DNA from: Methylacidiphilum sp. Yel
Lineage (GTDB): Bacteria > Verrucomicrobiota > Verrucomicrobiia > Methylacidiphilales > Methylacidiphilaceae
Direction: 5' to 3'
Assembly (NCBI RefSeq): GCF_004421185.1
Contig: NZ_LXQB01000023.1
Span: 21,569 to 85,568 of the forward strand
DNA: 64,000 nt
In this document: in pieces, positions 1 to 8,111 of the stretch
Layout: each line of letters opens with the position of its first letter
Numbering within the stretch: the first letter of the stretch is position 1
Notes under the pieces: generated by a model
Seen by the model: only the letters and a program-made list of their open reading frames with translations
Told to the model about the DNA's origin: nothing
Database searches by the model: none
Program-made: the position numbers and the translations under genes

Positions 1-138
1 CCCTCAACAGACCAGGTCGATGCACAAGAAATAACTGATAACCAAGCCGACGATAGCGAAGATCTTTCTGTAGAGTCTACGATCCCAGAAGATGATTTTG
101 ACGACGGTGGTTTTTCAGATGACTCTTGGACGGTCTAA
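1..138 (+). CDS. C-terminal end of a protein with an acidic tail (partial)
   Basis: Only the last 45 codons are present, open from the first base and ending in TAA at 136-138. Sixteen of the 45 residues are Asp or Glu, and the tail ends with Ser-Trp-Thr-Val. Such acidic, disordered tails occur on many unrelated proteins, so no function can be assigned. It converges on the minus-strand MFS gene that ends at 174. Confidence 0.6.
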   Translation, partial: PSTDQVDAQEITDNQADDSEDLSVESTIPEDDFDDGGFSDDSWTV

Positions 139-173
139 ACACCACTGCTACTTGCTATCTTAGGACCTTAATT

Positions 174-1427
174 TTATACAACCTCTTTCTGTTCTTTAAT
201 TTTCTTCTGGCTCCTTTCTAATAATGGAAGAGAAAGAATTTGTAAAATAAAAGAGCTAAGGGCTACAGAGGCTAGAGACTTATCGTAAAGAAAACCCATG
301 GCACAGCTTCCTAAGAACCAAGACAAACCGAAGACAAGATAAAAAATACCAAAAGCTGTTCCTCTTATTTCTATAGGAACAAGGGAGGCAATAGCTGCTC
401 TGACCGCAGATTCTTGCACCCCTAAGCCGATTCCCCAAAAAATTGTTCCAATGATGGCCACCGTTCGAATTGGAAAGAGGAATATTAAAGGGGAAGAGAG
501 AGAACCAAGGATGATTGGCCAACTCATTGAGCCTATACCACTTTTATCAAACAATCTGCCTGCCACCAATGCCACGATCGCATCTACCCCCATTGCTAGC
601 ATGTAAAGCAAAGGAATCTCATATTCTTTAAAAATATTTTTTTGTCCAAAATGATAAGCAATCAAAGGGAAATCAACATATCCAGCAGCCAAAAACCCAA
701 GGCCAGTGATATACCACCAGAAGCTTTCAGTTAATCCTTGTCGTTTACCGCTAGCTTTGTCATTTTGTTCTTTTGGCTGACAATCAATCAGAAAGCCACT
801 GAGCTTTTGGTATCTTTTATGAGTCACAAAAAGAATCAACAAAGCCAGAAAAGCTGGCATGATTAACAAGCCCAAAGCAGTCCGGTAACTTTTCCAATGC
901 ATAATGGCTAAAGCAATCAAAAAAGGGCCAGTCATCGCTCCTAGTTGATCTAAGGCTTCATGAATGCCAAAACCCAACCCTCTACCGACCCCTTCTGTAG
1001 CATGGGATAATAATACATCGCGAGAAGGAGTTCGTATGCCTTTACCAAACCTTTCTAGAACGATCAGAAGGCCGACTTGAGGCCAATTTTTGGCGATAGC
1101 TAATAAAGGGACTGCAATTTGATTTATAAAATACCCTGCGAATACAAAAACCCAGTGACTTTTTGTTTTATCCCCCAAGCTTCCCGCTACAAGACGAACT
1201 ACATAACCAGTCAGCTCTCCTATGCCAGCTATGAAACCAATCGCACTACCCGTTGCTCCAACAACACCCAGAAAAGGGCCCAATATAGATCTTGCCCCTT
1301 CATAAGTGATATCAGCAGCCAGACTAACACAGCCAAAAAGAATTACCAGCTGTAAAGAAGCCGAATAGGACGCCGAATTTTTAAGTTTCGAAAAAAAACC
1401 TCCTTTATTCGAATGTTCGGGGTCCAA
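174..1427 (-). CDS. MFS transporter
   Basis: This is a 417-residue integral membrane protein with about twelve hydrophobic segments and a polar central loop near residues 205-235, the usual 6+6 layout of the major facilitator superfamily. The loop after the second segment (GSLGDKTKSHW) resembles the family's motif A, and a conserved GIRTPSRD stretch follows a later segment. It probably moves a small solute across the inner membrane; the substrate cannot be read from sequence. The start is a TTG, chosen because a strong ribosome site (AAGGAGG) sits four bases upstream and the encoded N-terminus is short and polar. Confidence 0.85.
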   Translation of the reverse strand: MDPEHSNKGGFFSKLKNSASYSASLQLVILFGCVSLAADITYEGARSILGPFLGVVGATGSAIGFIAGIGELTGYVVRLVAGSLGDKTKSHWVFVFAGYFINQIAVPLLAIAKNWPQVGLLIVLERFGKGIRTPSRDVLLSHATEGVGRGLGFGIHEALDQLGAMTGPFLIALAIMHWKSYRTALGLLIMPAFLALLILFVTHKRYQKLSGFLIDCQPKEQNDKASGKRQGLTESFWWYITGLGFLAAGYVDFPLIAYHFGQKNIFKEYEIPLLYMLAMGVDAIVALVAGRLFDKSGIGSMSWPIILGSLSSPLIFLFPIRTVAIIGTIFWGIGLGVQESAVRAAIASLVPIEIRGTAFGIFYLVFGLSWFLGSCAMGFLYDKSLASVALSSFILQILSLPLLERSQKKIKEQKEVV

Positions 1428-1472
1428 GAATCCTCCTTATCATCGATCGTTTTAACTCTCCTTTGAGATAAT

Positions 1473-1835
1473 TCAGATAGCGAAACTTTTTCCACAAGAA
1501 CAATGAGTAACCGCATTGGGATTCTTAACAACGAAGCCTTGATTTAGCAAATCTTCCGAATAATCCAGAATAGAACCGCTTAAAAAAAGAGCACTTTTAG
1601 GATCCACAATGAGTTTGACTCCTTTGGAATCGATCAAGATATCCTTTGTTTCTGGACCATCCACAATGTTCATCTCATACTGCAGCCCCGCACATCCTCC
1701 TCCAACAACAGAAATACGAAGCGCTCCTTCCTGCCTGCCACTCTGTTCAAGAATTTCCTTTAATCTTAAAGCCGCCTTCTCAGTAATCTGGCATAGTTTT
1801 TCAGAACCCCTGGTAAAAGAGACCTCTTTGTTCAT
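1473..1835 (-). CDS. A-type Fe-S carrier, IscA/ErpA/HesB family
   Basis: The 120-residue protein has the family's three cysteines, one in GGGCAGLQY and two in the C-terminal HCSCGKSF. A-type carriers receive Fe-S clusters from scaffolds and hand them to apoproteins in the cytoplasm. The N-terminal extension of about 15 residues is not typical, so translation may begin slightly downstream. It lies just upstream of the MFS gene on the same strand (gap 45 bases). This is the only one of four A-type carriers in the window that lies outside the nif region, so it is a candidate for the housekeeping ErpA/IscA role (inference). Confidence 0.88.
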   Translation of the reverse strand: MNKEVSFTRGSEKLCQITEKAALRLKEILEQSGRQEGALRISVVGGGCAGLQYEMNIVDGPETKDILIDSKGVKLIVDPKSALFLSGSILDYSEDLLNQGFVVKNPNAVTHCSCGKSFAI

Positions 1836-1912
1836 ATAGTAAGATTATATTGTTTAAACTGTATCTGGAAAAAGAAAAAACTATCCCCTGCTCAACCAGT
1901 ATACTCAGTTTT

Positions 1913-2803
1913 TTATCCAAATAATATGTCAGTATTTTCTGAAGATTTTTTTTCTGGATGTTCTTTTAGGGTTTCAGCTAACTTTTTAAATTCAAACCGT
2001 TTGAAAAGCCTCTCCTGTTCAGCATAGTTAGGCTTTATCCGAAGCTCTTCTATCGTTAGAGGCAAGGGAATATCATTTTTTAACTCAAGCATCTTATAAT
2101 TGGTCCAAATTAGTTCTTTATTCTTTTCAATAAGTTGGGCAAACCGTTTGTCTGGAATATCACTGGCAGTAAGTAAAGCAGAGAGAGAACCGTATCGACT
2201 AATCCATTTTGCTGCCGTTTTTTTACCAATGCCAGGAACACCAGGGATATTGTCAACGCTGTCTCCAGTTAAGGCAAGTAGATCAGGTAGCTGCCATGGA
2301 TGGACTAACCATTTTTCTTCAATGTCTTTTTCTGTGATAAGCCTAAACTTTTTCCTTTCTACAGTATATACACTTACATGCGGTCCGATCAAACTCAAAA
2401 GATCCTTATCATTGGTCGCCAAAACCACATCAATATTTTTTTCAATTGCCTTTTTTGTGTAGGTGGCAATGACATCATCTGCCTCTTGTCCTTCAACCTC
2501 TATCGGAGTAAGGCCAAGGGCTTTTAAAAGTTCTTTAAGCCAGGGAATTTGGACTTTTAAGGCATTAGGGATTTCAGGCCTATTCGCCTTATAATCTGAC
2601 CTTAAGGCTAACCTATCAGCAGGTAATCCACCATCAAATACCACAGCTCCAAAGTCGGGTTGTAGATCCGCAAGCATCCTTCGAATAACAATAGTCAGTC
2701 CGTAGATCGCATTAGTCGGCTCTCCCGATCTAGTAGAAAGAGAAGGCATAGCATAAAAGGAGCGAAATGCATAGTAATAGCCATCGACCAAAAGAAAACG
2801 CAT
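1913..2803 (-). CDS. 5'-3' exonuclease (Pol I N-domain/FEN type)
   Basis: At 296 residues this matches the stand-alone form of the 5' nuclease domain of DNA polymerase I. Visible metal-binding and substrate motifs include LLVDGYYYAFR at the N-terminus, AVVFDGG, EADDVIATY, LATNDKDLLSL and LTGDSVDNIPGVPGIGKKTA, the last forming the helix-hairpin-helix DNA-binding turn. The likely role is removal of 5' flaps and RNA primers in replication and repair. No polymerase domain follows, and the ORF closes normally, so it is a separate protein rather than a truncated polA. Confidence 0.9.
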   Translation of the reverse strand: MRFLLVDGYYYAFRSFYAMPSLSTRSGEPTNAIYGLTIVIRRMLADLQPDFGAVVFDGGLPADRLALRSDYKANRPEIPNALKVQIPWLKELLKALGLTPIEVEGQEADDVIATYTKKAIEKNIDVVLATNDKDLLSLIGPHVSVYTVERKKFRLITEKDIEEKWLVHPWQLPDLLALTGDSVDNIPGVPGIGKKTAAKWISRYGSLSALLTASDIPDKRFAQLIEKNKELIWTNYKMLELKNDIPLPLTIEELRIKPNYAEQERLFKRFEFKKLAETLKEHPEKKSSENTDILFG

Positions 2804-2997
2804 TTCTAAAAAATCACTAGAAAAGAGTCTTTTGTCTAGCTTCTTTTAACAAAAGACACAAGAAAAGAAGCATCCGCCTCTAAGGCAAACCTTGAGGAAG
2901 GATCCAATAGATTCACGAATTGAGGGATTAGAAATATGTCTTGTTTTTCTTTTCGTATTTTTCTTTAATTATTAATAATTGTAATGGAAAAATAAAA

Positions 2998-5106
2998 ATG
3001 AATGGAAATCCTCCGCGCGAGTTTCCATTGGTTGGCTTGCAGGAGAGAACAATCGGAGGAATGAGTTTAGAAAGGCCTCCTTTACTTCCCTCCCATGCAA
3101 CTCTTGGCTCTATTAGCGAGGTTGTTTATTCGATCCTATCCACTCCCATGGGAAATTGGTGGAGATGGACAATTAGCATCAGTGCTTCAGTAGCTATTCT
3201 TGCTTTTTTTTCGATTGTCTATGTCATCTCAACAGGTATAGGAGTGTGGGGTAATCAATCCCCTGTCGTATGGGCTTGGCCTATTGTTGATTTCGTTTTC
3301 TGGATAGGCATTGGTCATGCCGGCACACTGATTTCAGCCATTTTGCTTTTATCCCGTCAAAAATGGAGAAACTCGGTGAACAGAGCAGCAGAAGCTTCGG
3401 CTATTTTTGCCGTTGCTTGTGGTGCCATTTTCCCAGCCATTCACATTGGAAGGCAATGGATGGGATGGTATCTTTTTCCGGTACCTTGGTCTGCTGGCAT
3501 CTGGCAAAACTTAAGAGCCGCACTCATGTGGGATGTATTTGCTGTCCTTACCTATTTAACAGTCTCCCTGCTTTATTGGTATCTTGGAATGATTCCTGAT
3601 TTTGCGACTCTACGAGAAAAAGAAACAAAACCTTTCAAAAAGAAACTATGGGCGATTCTTTCCTTAGGCTGGCTTGGGTCTGCTAGCCAATGGACCCATT
3701 ATGAACTGGGATATCTCTGCCTGGCAGGTATTCTCACTCCTCTGGTCCTTTCGGTCCACTCGTTTGTTTCTTGTGATTTTGCTTCGACGATATTGCCTGG
3801 ATGGCATGCAACTATATTCCCTCCCTATTTCGGTGTCGGCGCCATATTTGGAGGATTTGCCATGATTCTGGTTTTAATCATTCCCAGTCGGGCCCTTATT
3901 CCAAAACTCAAGGAATTAATTTTGCCTGAACATATCAATCAGATGGGAAAATGGCTTTTGGCTACCGGTTCGATGGTTGGATACGTCTATCTTATAGAAC
4001 TTTTCACCGCTTGGTATAGCGCCAATCCCTACGAACGCTATGCTTTTTTAAATCGAATTAAAGGGCCATATTTTTGGGCATTTTGGTCTATGCTTTTTTG
4101 TAACAGTATTGCCCCTCAATTTTTGTGGATAAAAAAGATCCGTTTTAACCCCCTTTCTCTCTTTGTTATAGCGCTTTTAGCTAACGTTGGGATGTGGCTT
4201 GAACGTTTTGTGATCATCATTATCTCGCTCCACAGGGATTTTTTACCTTCTTCTTGGAGGATTTTTGTTCCTACAGCCATCGACGTGCTCCTTTATATTG
4301 GCTCCATCGGGCTCTTTTTGACTTTGTTTCTTCTTTTTCTACGCTTTCTTCCTTCTGTTGCCATGTTCGAAGTCAAAACACTGGTGCATCCTTTTGTTCA
4401 CAAAAAAGACAGCCACTTTTTTTCTTTGGAAGAAAGTTGCCAGTCTCCTTTCCAAGGAGAAGCTGAAAAACAAAAAGATCTTGTCCTTTCAGCTTCTAGT
4501 GGAGAGAAAGAAAAGGGGTTAAAAGAAAACAAAGAGCTGTATGCCTTAGGGGCAGAATTCCCTTCTCCAGAGCTTCTCTGTAAAGCAGCAAAAAAATTAA
4601 AACTTTTAGGCTTTAGCCATTTTGAACTTTATAGTCCTTATCCTTTTCATGAACTAACCGAAGCAGGCCCCATTCAAAAATCCTGGGTCTCTAGAATCGT
4701 TTTAATGGGGGGCATCGTTGGCTTTCTTTTAGCCTTGCTCCTTGTCAGTACCATCTCATTACCTAAGCCCGACTTCCTGAAGCATCTGCCGAGCAGCTCC
4801 TTACTGAATCTTTTTTATCCTTTAGTCGTTCAAGGAAAACCATATTTTAGCCTACCCACTTTTGTTCCCATTTTCTTTGAACTAACAGCCCTCTTTGCTT
4901 CCTTTGGAGCCTTTTTTGGGATATTATTCTGTGGAGGACTCTTTAAGTTCTATCATCCTTTGTTCTCATGGAAAAGGTACAACGAAAGAGGCATGGATAA
5001 TGGCTTTTTTCTTGTAATTAAAAAAACAGACCCTCTTTTTTCTTCAAATCTTTTCACTATTCTCTTTCGACTAGGTGCCATTGGAGTAGATGCAATTTTA
5101 GAATAA
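2998..5106 (+). CDS. NrfD-family membrane protein fused to DUF3341 (ActC-ActD-like)
   Basis: Residues 1 to about 450 form a polytopic membrane protein of the NrfD/ActC family (about ten hydrophobic segments), the quinol-interacting subunit of Alternative Complex III and related oxidoreductases. After a charged linker, the last 200 residues match the DUF3341/ActD type: a soluble part (YALGAEFPSPELL, GFSHFELYSPYP) then two hydrophobic segments. In known act operons these are separate genes next to Fe-S, cytochrome c and other subunits; none is here. ATG 2998 is used; ATG 3061 is an alternative. The ORF stays open further 5' through a TTG at 2941. Role in respiratory electron transfer is inferred. 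Confidence 0.8.
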   Translation: MNGNPPREFPLVGLQERTIGGMSLERPPLLPSHATLGSISEVVYSILSTPMGNWWRWTISISASVAILAFFSIVYVISTGIGVWGNQSPVVWAWPIVDFVFWIGIGHAGTLISAILLLSRQKWRNSVNRAAEASAIFAVACGAIFPAIHIGRQWMGWYLFPVPWSAGIWQNLRAALMWDVFAVLTYLTVSLLYWYLGMIPDFATLREKETKPFKKKLWAILSLGWLGSASQWTHYELGYLCLAGILTPLVLSVHSFVSCDFASTILPGWHATIFPPYFGVGAIFGGFAMILVLIIPSRALIPKLKELILPEHINQMGKWLLATGSMVGYVYLIELFTAWYSANPYERYAFLNRIKGPYFWAFWSMLFCNSIAPQFLWIKKIRFNPLSLFVIALLANVGMWLERFVIIIISLHRDFLPSSWRIFVPTAIDVLLYIGSIGLFLTLFLLFLRFLPSVAMFEVKTLVHPFVHKKDSHFFSLEESCQSPFQGEAEKQKDLVLSASSGEKEKGLKENKELYALGAEFPSPELLCKAAKKLKLLGFSHFELYSPYPFHELTEAGPIQKSWVSRIVLMGGIVGFLLALLLVSTISLPKPDFLKHLPSSSLLNLFYPLVVQGKPYFSLPTFVPIFFELTALFASFGAFFGILFCGGLFKFYHPLFSWKRYNERGMDNGFFLVIKKTDPLFSSNLFTILFRLGAIGVDAILE

Positions 5107-5168
5107 GTGATTTTTCTGGCCAAAAACTAAAATAAACTAAAGAGTCTGCACCTTCTTTTTCTGATCCA

Positions 5169-5645
5169 CTATTGTAGAGGGGCAGGCGGAGGTTTTAGCA
5201 CAGAATGAACCCCAAAGCTTGGGGGCAAGAGTAAGACAGGTAAAATCCTTTCTCCAATTTTTTCATTGTTAACAAGAATGACGACACTGTAGATGCCTTG
5301 CTGCGTAACCAAAAATGGAGTCACAGGCAGCGTTAGATCAAGAATAGTTGTTTCTTCAATAAAAGGACTATCAGCTGGAAATCCAATTTTTCCAGAGCAG
5401 CTAGCCAACACATGGCCTGAGTGCGGATCTTCAACTCTTGCAGTAATATCAAGAGAAACGATTTTACCTCGGAGATGCGTCAAGAAAATAGAAAGGAAAA
5501 AAGGAGGAGTTAAACATGGAAAATGAGGGAAATAAAGTTTGTTAAAAGAATTAATGATTGAAAGCCTATCAGTTCCTTTTTCCCTAATAACATAGTCAGA
5601 AAACAATATAGCCTGACAAAGAGCGGGTTCTTGTTCCACAGACAA
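5169..5645 (-). CDS. DUF6941-like conserved hypothetical protein
   Basis: A 158-residue soluble protein without a signal peptide or membrane segment. The beginning (ALCQAILFSDYVIREKGTDRLSIINSFNKL) resembles the DUF6941 family, whose members start with a line about 'a sensed or observed' beta-strand protein of unknown role. Mostly beta-strand pattern with alternating hydrophobics; the C-terminus is proline-rich. No catalytic motif is visible. It is convergent with the NrfD/DUF3341 gene and stands alone. Confidence 0.65.
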   Translation of the reverse strand: MSVEQEPALCQAILFSDYVIREKGTDRLSIINSFNKLYFPHFPCLTPPFFLSIFLTHLRGKIVSLDITARVEDPHSGHVLASCSGKIGFPADSPFIEETTILDLTLPVTPFLVTQQGIYSVVILVNNEKIGERILPVLLLPPSFGVHSVLKPPPAPLQ

Positions 5646-5709
5646 TTTTTAGATAAACTTCTTTGCGAAAGCAACAGAAGAGTTTATAAAAAAGACTGAA
5701 TCCTCAAGA

Positions 5710-6228
5710 TCAATGACTTTTGTTATGCGCTTCCAGTTCCATTAGGGATTTTGTTGATAGGTTAGAAAATTCCTTCTGGAGGGCATCTTCCAACTCTTTA
5801 GCCAGCTCTTTTCTTCGATTTTCAGTTTCTTCGATAAACTTTTTTTCTATTTCCAATCTCTTGTGCCAATAACTTTTTTCGAATGCATTAAGCTGCTCTT
5901 CGTTGAGACTTAATCCAAGTTGCCTTGCCTTCGATCTGGCTAATTGTCTAACCTTTTGACGCATAATCGCAATACGTTGAAGAAACCATCCTTTTTCTTC
6001 CAGATCCATTTGATTGAACTTTGGCCATTTGAAAAGCTCTTTTATTAAGTCTTCATCCGGTAGATAAAGAACTTCGAAAATTTTTTCGCGAATCTCCACA
6101 TCTTGAGATAATAATGGCACTAAAGGTTCTTTGCGGCTTAGTACTTGAGCTATTGCAGAACTCCTAGTGCCTTCTAGTATTCCGAAAGCGACTACCACTG
6201 TTAAAAGGAAAACATATCTTCTGTCCAT
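5710..6228 (-). CDS. Exported helical protein of unknown function
   Basis: The 172-residue product starts with a charged Met-Asp-Arg-Arg and one hydrophobic stretch (residues 5-20), consistent with a signal peptide or anchor. The rest is highly charged and predicted alpha-helical, with many Lys, Glu and Arg, similar in feel to small periplasmic Spy/DUF3106-like helical proteins. It overlaps the 3' end of the upstream gene (6201-6563) by 28 bases, so the two are probably co-translated. I do not recognise the family. Confidence 0.6.
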   Translation of the reverse strand: MDRRYVFLLTVVVAFGILEGTRSSAIAQVLSRKEPLVPLLSQDVEIREKIFEVLYLPDEDLIKELFKWPKFNQMDLEEKGWFLQRIAIMRQKVRQLARSKARQLGLSLNEEQLNAFEKSYWHKRLEIEKKFIEETENRRKELAKELEDALQKEFSNLSTKSLMELEAHNKSH

Positions 6229-6563
6229 AGCTCTTCGGATGTATTACTAACTATCATATCTGGTTTTTCCAAGGAGAGCAGATTCAAATCTCCTACCATG
6301 GATTCAACCGTTATTTCCAAAGAATTGAAAACTTGGTTTCTTATCCAGGATTGCATGCAAATTTTTCCGACCGCTAATAAGCTTGCAGAAAAAATAAGAA
6401 CAAAGCAGAAACTGGCAAGAAAGGTAATCAATTGCCTTCTTTTCTCGTTTTGTATTTTTTCAGAACGCAGCCTTGCTTTAAACCTTTCTAAAAAATAAGG
6501 ATCTGGTTTGTCAAATGGACTCTCCTTCCTTATCCTTTCCCAAATATCTTCTGAATTATCCAT
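6201..6563 (-). CDS. Single-pass membrane protein, anti-sigma-like layout
   Basis: This 120-residue protein has a charged cytoplasmic N-terminus (about 42 residues), one strong transmembrane segment (about 44-67) and a periplasmic tail of about 50 residues. That topology, paired with a downstream exported helical protein, is what small anti-sigma factor pairs look like, but no sigma-factor gene is adjacent and no zinc anti-sigma motif (HxxxCxxC) is present. The role is therefore open. It is the first gene of the two-gene unit. Confidence 0.6.
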   Translation of the reverse strand: MDNSEDIWERIRKESPFDKPDPYFLERFKARLRSEKIQNEKRRQLITFLASFCFVLIFSASLLAVGKICMQSWIRNQVFNSLEITVESMVGDLNLLSLEKPDMIVSNTSEELWTEDMFSF

Positions 6564-7097
6564 ACAGTTGCCCCTTCATAGATAAAGCAATTTGAAAAGA
6601 AAAGTATCGAATAACTTTCTAAAATCCATAATTCATTCTTTTTTGTCTATTTCCTATCTATCATGCCTTAATTATTTGTAACACATATAACCTTATTTAC
6701 AACCAATTATGCTTAAGAAAATAATTTAAAAAAATTATCTTCTTCTTTTATTCTATAGCGACAGATAAGCTGACCAAGTTTTGTGGAAGTCGATCAAGAC
6801 AAGCTGTCGGTTCAGAGAGAAAGAGAATAGTTCAACAAATTTGCGCGGGAGTCCCCGCCTTTCAAGGCGGGGAGGGATAGCGCCGCCGCGTAGTGGCGAT
6901 GTTTTACAAGTGAAACATAATAATCATGAACATGAATGAATCGATCTTTCTGCTCTCTTAGCTACTCCAAGGTAGTTCAGCTGACTGACTTATAGCCTCT
7001 CTTTCCAAAACCTTTATTTAAGTCGTTCTAATTAATGCTTTTGAACCTCCCCAGCGATTTTCCACTGATGCCTGTTTTCATTCTGGAATAGTTTAGT
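6564..7097. other. 534-base gene-free stretch with one mobile-element end
   Basis: No convincing ORF was found. The first half is very A+T-rich. A GC-rich insertion-sequence end lies at 6843-6897 and is listed separately. No tRNA or riboswitch-like fold was recognised. Confidence 0.6.
6843..6897 (-). mobile_element. Solo right end of an IS200/IS605-superfamily element
   Basis: A perfect 9-bp stem with a 2-base loop (CCCCGCCTT/AAGGCGGGG, 6853-6872) is followed by AGGGATAGCG and a second GC-rich hairpin (CGCCGC/GTGGCG). The same arrangement, hairpin then GGGATAGCG then GC hairpin, ends the HEARO element at 30,092. Subterminal hairpins of this kind mark the ends recognised by the TnpA transposase of IS200/IS605 elements. 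No transposase, TnpB or left end is found nearby, so this is a remnant or a very short passenger. Orientation is given to match the HEARO element. Confidence 0.6.
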
Positions 7098-8111
7098 TTA
7101 AAAAAGATAGCCTTCTTTCAAAAACCATTCAACAAAACGACAAATGCCTTCCTCAAGAGAAGTTGTAGGAGCATATCCAATCTCTTTTTCAAGAGTGCTT
7201 GTATCTGCGTATGTCAACTCGACGTCTCCTGGAGGAATTGGCAAGTAGTGGATAGTCGCCTTCTTACCCATGTATTTCTCAATAAGCTTAACAAGATCTA
7301 TAACTTCCGCTGGATGACGATTGCCAATATTATGGATTCGAAACGGAGCGGTGCTTACTGAAGGATCCATTCCATCTATCTGGAATTCCCGTTGCCTTTG
7401 GGGCGCTCGATCCATCAATCGAATAATAGCCTCAACTACATCATCGACATAGGTATAATCCCTTTTAAGTTTGCCTTCTCCATACACATCGATCGATTTA
7501 TTGAGAAAAATGGATTGAGCAAACTTATAATAAGCCATATCAGGCCTTCCCCATGGGCCATAAACAGTGAAAAAGCGCATACAACTAACGGGAATAGAAA
7601 AAAGATGGCTGTAGGCATGGGCAATCAGCTCAGCTGCCTTTTTCGTGGCTGCATAAATACTTACAGGATGATCGGCAGGATCACTTACTTTAAAGGGGAT
7701 TTGCCGATTCATTCCATAAACGGAACTAGAGCTTGCTAAAAGAAAATGATAGACTCCATATTTCCGACAAGATTCTAGAATAGGAACCATTCCGGAGACA
7801 TTCGATTCAACATAAGAATAAGGATTCCTCAGACTATATCTTACGCCGGCTTGAGCAGCAAAATGAATGACACATTCTGGTTTGAACCAACCAAAGATTT
7901 CCTCAATTTTTTTTTTCTCCATTAAATCCACTCTTTCAAATTGGCAAGCACTATATTGCTTGAGGATAGCAAGTCGAGCTTCCTTAAGTTTGACCGAATA
8001 GTATGGATTGAGATTATCAATGGCAACAACCTGATGACCAGATTCAAGCAAACGCTTGGCTGTAGAAAAACCCAAAAAGCCTGCCGCCCCTGTGACAAAT
8101 ATTTTCTTCAT
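7098..8111 (-). CDS. NAD-dependent sugar-nucleotide epimerase, probably UDP-glucuronate 4-epimerase
   Basis: The 337-residue protein is an extended short-chain dehydrogenase: Rossmann motif GAAGFLG at residues 8-14, the IDNLNPYY stretch, and the catalytic SSVYG and Tyr-x3-Lys (YAATK). AAQAGVRYS and FTVYGPWGRPDMA are typical of the UDP-glucuronate 4-epimerase branch, which makes UDP-galacturonate for capsule or LPS sugars. It overlaps the start of its own upstream neighbour (UbiD, stop region) by four bases in an ATGA arrangement, so the two are translationally coupled. Exact substrate is inferred from family resemblance. Confidence 0.87.
   Translation of the reverse strand: MKKIFVTGAAGFLGFSTAKRLLESGHQVVAIDNLNPYYSVKLKEARLAILKQYSACQFERVDLMEKKKIEEIFGWFKPECVIHFAAQAGVRYSLRNPYSYVESNVSGMVPILESCRKYGVYHFLLASSSSVYGMNRQIPFKVSDPADHPVSIYAATKKAAELIAHAYSHLFSIPVSCMRFFTVYGPWGRPDMAYYKFAQSIFLNKSIDVYGEGKLKRDYTYVDDVVEAIIRLMDRAPQRQREFQIDGMDPSVSTAPFRIHNIGNRHPAEVIDLVKLIEKYMGKKATIHYLPIPPGDVELTYADTSTLEKEIGYAPTTSLEEGICRFVEWFLKEGYLF

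Noticed and set aside
2941..2997. Upstream TTG extension of the NrfD/DUF3341 gene.
   Set aside because: The extra 19 residues are translated from A+T-rich spacer, include no ribosome site and do not match the family start.
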